Positions 59,701 through 64,000 of a stretch of 64,000 bases of DNA are shown one piece after another. Position numbers and translations under genes: made by a program. Position 1 is the stretch's first letter. The number at the start of each line of letters is the position of its first letter. The notes under the pieces were generated by a model. That model was not told the DNA's origin, ran no database searches, and worked only from the letters and a program-made list of their open reading frames with translations. Origin of the DNA: Mytilus galloprovincialis (Eukaryota > Mollusca > Bivalvia > Mytilida > Mytilidae); NCBI RefSeq assembly GCF_965363235.1, contig NC_134850.1, positions 46,434,602 through 46,498,601 on the forward strand, written 5' to 3'.

Positions 59701-61786
59701 TTAACAAAGGTTTAACTGTATTCTACATGATGCAAATATGAAAATAATGAAATATGTTGTTTTTTAAATTCTATTTTCATCTTATTTAGATTTTGGACAC
59801 TTCTTGTGAAGATATGGTAGAAGATCTAAATCAGGTAATTTGAATTTGTTTGGCCAGTTTTTTCATGGTACAAAATCCTGTGGATGAAATAAGTTTTTTT
59901 TAATTTTAATTCTGTCTGTCCTTCTCGTATGTTCATTTACATGTATTTATATGGCAGCATGTCCTTATATTTTCATTGTATATTTCCCAGGAACTACTTA
60001 TAATAACTTCCTGAAATAAGCTGGCTTCACATCAGCAGGCTATGCAGTTAGACACTTTTTTTTAGATTCATTGCTCATCAATTTCCTGTTTACCACATTT
60101 TATATTCTAAACATAATGCCCAAGAATTTTTGTTGCAATTTCTAGTGACTGCAAATCAAAGATTTCAGAAATTAGTTATCATTCATCGCTTATCAACATC
60201 CTATTTACCTACTATTAATGAATTATTCGAACACATACTGGATTTATATAATATTTTTGTCACATTTGAATTACAAATAAAGGCTTCCTGAATTAACTGT
60301 CGCTCTACATGTGGGCATGCTTTAAGTGGGATACATTTGCACCTTGACTTTCCATGATACTTTAAGGGGCATTAGCCACAAGATATTTTTTTTTTTAAAT
60401 ATTTCTATTTATAGTTCTATGTAAGGTTGTTATAATTCTGTTTCACATGAGAGCTTTGCCAATTTAGATTTAACTGCCTATACATAATAAAGATATAAGA
60501 AGATATGATATGAGTGTCAATGAGACAACTCTCCATCCAACTCACAATTTGTAAAAGTAAACCTTTATAGGTCAAAGTACCACTTCAACATGAAGCCTTG
60601 GCTCACAACAGATAGCAAGCTATAAAGGGCACCAAAAATGACTAGTGTAAAACCATTCAAACAGGAAAACCGACTGTGAAACGAGAAATAGAAAAATACT
60701 AATTTAAAGAGTCATCTCCCATTATTTATTTTACATTGTTCATTGATCAATTGTCATTCATTTGATATATAATCTTGTGTTCTAATTTTAGAAATCTATT
60801 ATCAGATTTTTATTGCAGGGAGATGTAGCAGAAACAATTAAAACTTTTTTAGAACAAAGCCAAATGATACTACCCCAAAAGAGAAGTACTCTTATGTTAA
60901 AAGAGGTAGGAAAAGAATAAATAACACTGGCGGATCCATCCATTTAAAAAAGGGAGGTTCCCAACCCAGGATAAAAGGAAGGAGGGAGTATTAGGGGCTC
61001 CAACTATATGTCCCCATTCAAATGCATTGATTGTCCAAAAAATAGGGTTCCAACCCCTAGAACACACCCTCCTTCCTTCCCCTTGGATCCTCCTCTGAAT
61101 AAGGCCTTTTTGCAATTCCTTAAAAAAAACAATTTTTTACAAAATTATAGAAAACTGACAAAATTCAGTATTATTTGTGTTAGATGACCGTGAAGTTGTA
61201 GCGACACCTAGAGATGGTTTCTCTTATCTTGTGGTATCACAGTGTGCATTAGAATCAAAGTCATGCTTTGTTAGTTAAACTCCACGAAAGCAGTTTGAGA
61301 GAATTCAAAAAATCTAGCTCACATTCTTGAAGATATTTGACTGCTATTCTAATTTGAAATCTTAGTGATTTTTAGTTATGCTTCATACCTAAATACGGAC
61401 TTGAATTTATATAATACAGTTGAACCTTTTTGTATCAATTTACATTAACTCTACATCAACAGGACTATAAAGTTTTCTCCACTTAACCCAGTATTTAACT
61501 TATCAGAGGTAAATACCTATTGATCAAAGGGAAATTTTACCAGGACAAAGAAATAATTTCGACTCATCAGAGTTTTCAACAAATGAGTTCAACACAACAA
61601 GTTTTGACTGTAACTTATTTGCATGTAACACATATCTCCAAGAGAAGAATTTTGATGATTGTCCTATTTCATTATGTTTTTGACTAAACACTTTATTCTT
61701 TTGAAGATTGATCAATATTTAGAGGAACTCACAAAGGTCAGAAAAGAGGATGATCAGATACAAATTCTTCAGGAAGTAACCCAAAG
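56245..61786 (+). CDS. lig3: DNA ligase III, N-terminal part (seven exons, gene continues past the window)
   Basis: ATP-dependent DNA ligase for single-strand break and base excision repair, essential in mitochondria. Coding exons: 56245-56752, 57225-57407, 58053-58193, 58499-58605, 59790-59834, 60819-60905 and 61707-61786, giving 1151 nt (383 residues plus two bases). All introns are GT..AG with consistent phases. Residues 1-52 form an Arg/Lys-rich leader without acidic residues, as in a mitochondrial presequence. Residues about 90-168 are the PARP-type zinc finger (ligands C98, C101, H132, C135; KCKKCKTKI, GDMKLWYHPRC). Exon 2 is a Ser/Lys-rich linker. Exons 3-7 match the ligase III DNA-binding domain (ENFRKLCEDIA, GFKGDAYLWLKLLLPGFVK, GDVAETIKTFLEQS). 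The nucleotidyltransferase, OB and BRCT domains are not in the window. Confidence 0.94.
57225..57407 (+). CDS. lig3: lig3 coding exon 2 (Ser/Lys-rich linker)
   Basis: Acceptor gttgtttcag, donor CAAG followed by gtttga; 183 nt, phase 1 at both ends. The 61 residues are low-complexity (KKPTTSTKSSKKVLK, then SPSSPTDLLEADIDL), a basic linker between zinc finger and DNA-binding domain. Family identity rests on the flanking exons. Confidence 0.85.
57430..57690 (-). repeat. Dispersed repeat in lig3 intron 2
   Basis: gtgtatgaatgccattgaga, caactctccattcaatgtca, agtatggccttcagcacgga, agcaagctataaaggccccc, the same family as 38290-38640. Confidence 0.7.
58053..58193 (+). CDS. lig3: lig3 coding exon 3 (start of DNA-binding domain)
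   Basis: 141 nt, phase 1 at both ends, acceptor taattgtag and donor gtataaac. Encodes DSLENFRKLCEDIAAEKSYL and on to SSLLMEGPEG, matching the FRKLC region of ligase III. Confidence 0.93.
58499..58605 (+). CDS. lig3: lig3 coding exon 4
   Basis: 107 nt, acceptor attttatag, donor gtaaaat, ends in phase 0. Encodes DGFKGDAYLWLKLLLPGF and VKRVYNLKSKQLVKLFSQ, the most conserved part of the ligase III DNA-binding domain seen here. Confidence 0.95.
58856..59495. mobile_element. piggyBac-like MITE in lig3 intron 4
   Basis: 640 bp flanked by TTAA at 58852-58855 and 59496-59499. The ends are CCCTTTCGCTGAT and (inverted) CCCTTTCATCGAT. The subterminal region repeats a cccgtt.accgggg motif. The interior open frame 58907-59179 has no recognisable transposase motif. 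TTAA plus CCC ends is the piggyBac signature. Confidence 0.65.
59790..59834 (+). CDS. lig3: lig3 coding exon 5 (15-codon microexon)
   Basis: 45 nt between acceptor cttatttag and donor gtaattt, encoding ILDTSCEDMVEDLNQ in phase 0. It aligns with the family's IFNxxxDDMxxDLEQ stretch and links exons 4 and 6 without a frame change. Confidence 0.93.
60490..60700 (-). repeat. Dispersed repeat in lig3 intron 5
   Basis: gatatgatatgagtgtcaat, gagacaactctccatccaac, gaagccttggctcacaacag, agcaagctataaagggcacc. A shorter fragment of the same family sits in intron 4 at 58628-58668. Confidence 0.7.
60819..60905 (+). CDS. lig3: lig3 coding exon 6
   Basis: 87 nt, phase 0 at both ends, acceptor ttattgcag and donor gtaggaa. 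Encodes GDVAETIKTFLEQSQMILPQ and KRSTLMLKE, matching the family's GDVSETI..FFEQS segment. Confidence 0.94.
61707..61786 (+). CDS. lig3: lig3 coding exon 7 (last in window)
   Basis: 80 nt after acceptor cttttgaag, encoding IDQYLEELTKVRKEDDQIQI and LQEVTQ, then a split Arg codon before donor gtatagc (phase 2). The next expected segment was searched for by eye to 64000 and not found. Confidence 0.92.
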
Positions 61787-61834
61787 GTATAGCAAGATTA
61801 ATAGAATTGAGAATGGAAACGGAGAATGTTTTAA

Positions 61835-63969
61835 AGGGATGATTCACGATTTTTCACTTTTCATCTTATTATGTTCATAATACCATAAAAAAACATATTC
61901 ACCAAGTTTTATTTTGATATGAAAACTAATAAAGAAGAAAATCGGGAATTATTAATTTTACTTCTTTAAACTTCCTGACTAATGTGACGTAGTTTAAGTC
62001 TTTATGCATGCCGGGAGTGAAATTAATCTCATTAAAGTTTTGTTCGTTAACCATCTAATAACGCGATTTAAAGCGCATCCACAACTTTTGGTGTAGCTAT
62101 TAACCAACGAAAAATAAGTGATAGCCATGCAACTTTTAAAATTAGATTGTAGGATTTATGTGTGGATTTTTTTTATACGAATTTTAGTAATAAAAGTAAA
62201 TCATACAATAGAACATTTTTATGATTTTTTTTCTACAAATACTTTAAACAAACATATGAAACTGACATGATCGATAGTGTATTAAAAATTCATGTTTGTA
62301 TTCTGACCTTTTTGCTTCATTCCAGCAAACATTTTCACTTGCTTTTACTGTGGAAATAAAAAGTGTATTGTTTTGTGACACTTAGTGAATGTTGAATGCG
62401 TAGTTAAACTCAAGGTAATTAGAAGATTAGCATTATGTAATTCTAATCTTTTGATCTTCATTTAGTGAAATCTAGGCGTCACGGTTCACCAGGTGTGAAC
62501 AACATTCTGTATGAATGATAAAAGGGAGTCAGTGATAGTTTAATACACAGAAATGTAAAAAAAAGAATTAAAATTAATTTACAGGAGTAATAAGGTCGCA
62601 TAATAACTGGATAGCTGTTGTATATTTTTATATTTTGCATAAACTCACTTTTAAATGAATTATGACTTCTGATTACTTTTGTAATAATTAAATACTGAAT
62701 TATTTTAATTGAATAAATTTATAAATGAAAATAGCCTTCTAAACATGAGTGTATGAACTAAAATTGCTATTTTAAATTAGAATTGGCAACCTTTGATATT
62801 TCAAACAGATCATTAACAATTGCAATTATATAATTAAGTCCATCCAAAGCAATCTTTAATTATTTACCTAGTACGTGGACTAGTCTATTTACAAACTTTT
62901 TACCCCAATTTACACAAAATGTATGTTTCTTTCTTATGTTCAATGTATACATGTATATATTTTAAATTGCGCTACAGTTCCGTAACTTTCTATCCAGGCG
63001 TATAAACGAATGGTCGACAAGTGCGTACATTTTTTTAAATCAATAATTCTGGTATGTTCCAATCTGTCCTTCACTATTGACAAAGAGTATATATATATTA
63101 CATTTTCCCAAATTTACCCTTGGAAAAAATATGAAAATAGATTTTTATTTCATCAAATCTTTTTTTTGTATTATTTATATTTTTATAAATAATATTCTTT
63201 ACACCAGAAATCTTATTTATAAACAAGCGTATGAGTTTAGTTATGACTAGTATATTATATCACTTTCGGACATGCAATACAGAGATGTATATTATACACC
63301 TGATGGTTCAAAATGGAAAGTTAAAAGTTATCGGCCTTGTACACTGATCAATACCCTCAGAAGTGAAACGATGCATGAACTTGCAAGCCCGACAGGAAAT
63401 CGCTTGAATACCTGGACGTGTCACCTCACACCCCTCACAATACCTTTGGGAGTTATACCTTTAGCCATGCTGGTGATCAGATGAGGATGAGGGAAGATCC
63501 GAATTTATTTGAATAAAGTTTATTACATAAAAGATTTATGAACAAATTAGATTTTCAAAAACGATTTTTACGGAACACATATTTATGATTTGAACTTTTG
63601 ACTTTTTAACTAATTCCAATATTAACAGTTTAAAAATAACAGACCATGATTATTTAAAAAAAATAAGAACATTGTCCGTGTCAAGTTAGTTAGTCGGATA
63701 AAACAACCGTACGATTGACAAGATATCGACATGCAATTACGACTACATCAGGTTACTGTAGTTTTGGTCCTTTGTGTTTTATAGACAAAACATGGTTTCA
63801 AATCGGAGAAGATGACAAAATGGCAGAACGCAGAAAATTGATACTCTAAATTTTAAATCGATGGTGATCTCTTATCTAGCAGAATAAAACTTTTAATATC
63901 TATGAATTTGAGCATTTTTATACAGAATGGACATAATATCAATTTTTGATTTTTTTGCGAAGTTTCCCT
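61835..63969. mobile_element. Possible TTAA-flanked element after lig3 exon 7
   Basis: Bounded by TTAA at 61831-61834 and 63970-63973. The left end AGGGATGATTCACGATTTTT and the inverted right end AGGGAAACTTCGCAAAAAAA share a diverged ~50-bp terminal similarity, including tattatgt.cat. No transposase is visible. Kolobok- or piggyBac-type elements use TTAA. The repeats are weak, so this is tentative. Confidence 0.35.
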
Positions 63970-64000
63970 TTAAAGGGACTACGACTCGATTAAAGAACAG

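Overview
This is a 64-kb stretch of AT-rich, intron-containing metazoan DNA, almost certainly from a marine bivalve and most likely a Mytilus-type mussel. The organism call rests on several dispersed repeat families that I recognise from mussel genomes: the gtggtat...caatgagacaactctccat family, the caagtcaggaatatgacagttgttat family, the CTGATGAGTC...GACGAAACG family and the ctcatcacttggcgtccgtcgtcg foldback family. The genes have molluscan-looking exons with canonical GT/AG sites. I ran no database search.

Three host genes can be supported. (1) Minus strand, 15437 to 10615: a complete four-exon HES (Hairy/Enhancer-of-split) bHLH-Orange repressor of 435 residues. I assembled it by hand from short exons, and it ends in the Groucho-binding WRPW tetrapeptide. 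Its proximal promoter carries a consensus Hairy C-site and a Su(H)/RBPJ site, so Notch activation and auto-repression are likely. (2) Plus strand, 44418-45845: an intronless coding exon for a 475-residue ankyrin-repeat and SOCS-box (ASB) protein, a probable cullin-5 ubiquitin ligase substrate receptor. (3) Plus strand, 56245-61786 and running off the right edge: the first seven coding exons of DNA ligase III (LIG3). They encode a mitochondrial presequence, the PARP-like zinc finger and most of the DNA-binding domain. The catalytic and BRCT exons must lie beyond the window.

Most of the remaining sequence is repeats. 1-3835 is a large foldback repeat of inverted ~500-bp units capped by GAC-rich arrays. 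22440-23467 is a 5'-truncated RTE-like LINE. 32487-35616 is a 42-bp satellite with a 490-bp higher-order period. 37511-37661 is a long palindrome. 40056-41883 is a foldback built of short ACTACG-type subrepeats. 46678-50784 is a 4.1-kb TIR element with CACGGTG ends and a GTTAT target duplication, hosting two smaller MITEs. 51464-52383 is an inverted (twin-priming-like) LINE insertion and 53035-54835 is a second broken LINE. Within LIG3, intron 4 holds a piggyBac-like TTAA MITE, and a possible second TTAA element follows exon 7.

The observations most worth following up are the hammerhead-ribozyme-like core kept by one dispersed repeat family (copies near 16.8, 17.4, 21.6, 24.0, 24.7, 26.1 and 31.3 kb), the RSS-like TIR element, the satellite's higher-order structure, the HES promoter, and the LIG3 5' end, which can initiate only the mitochondrial form.
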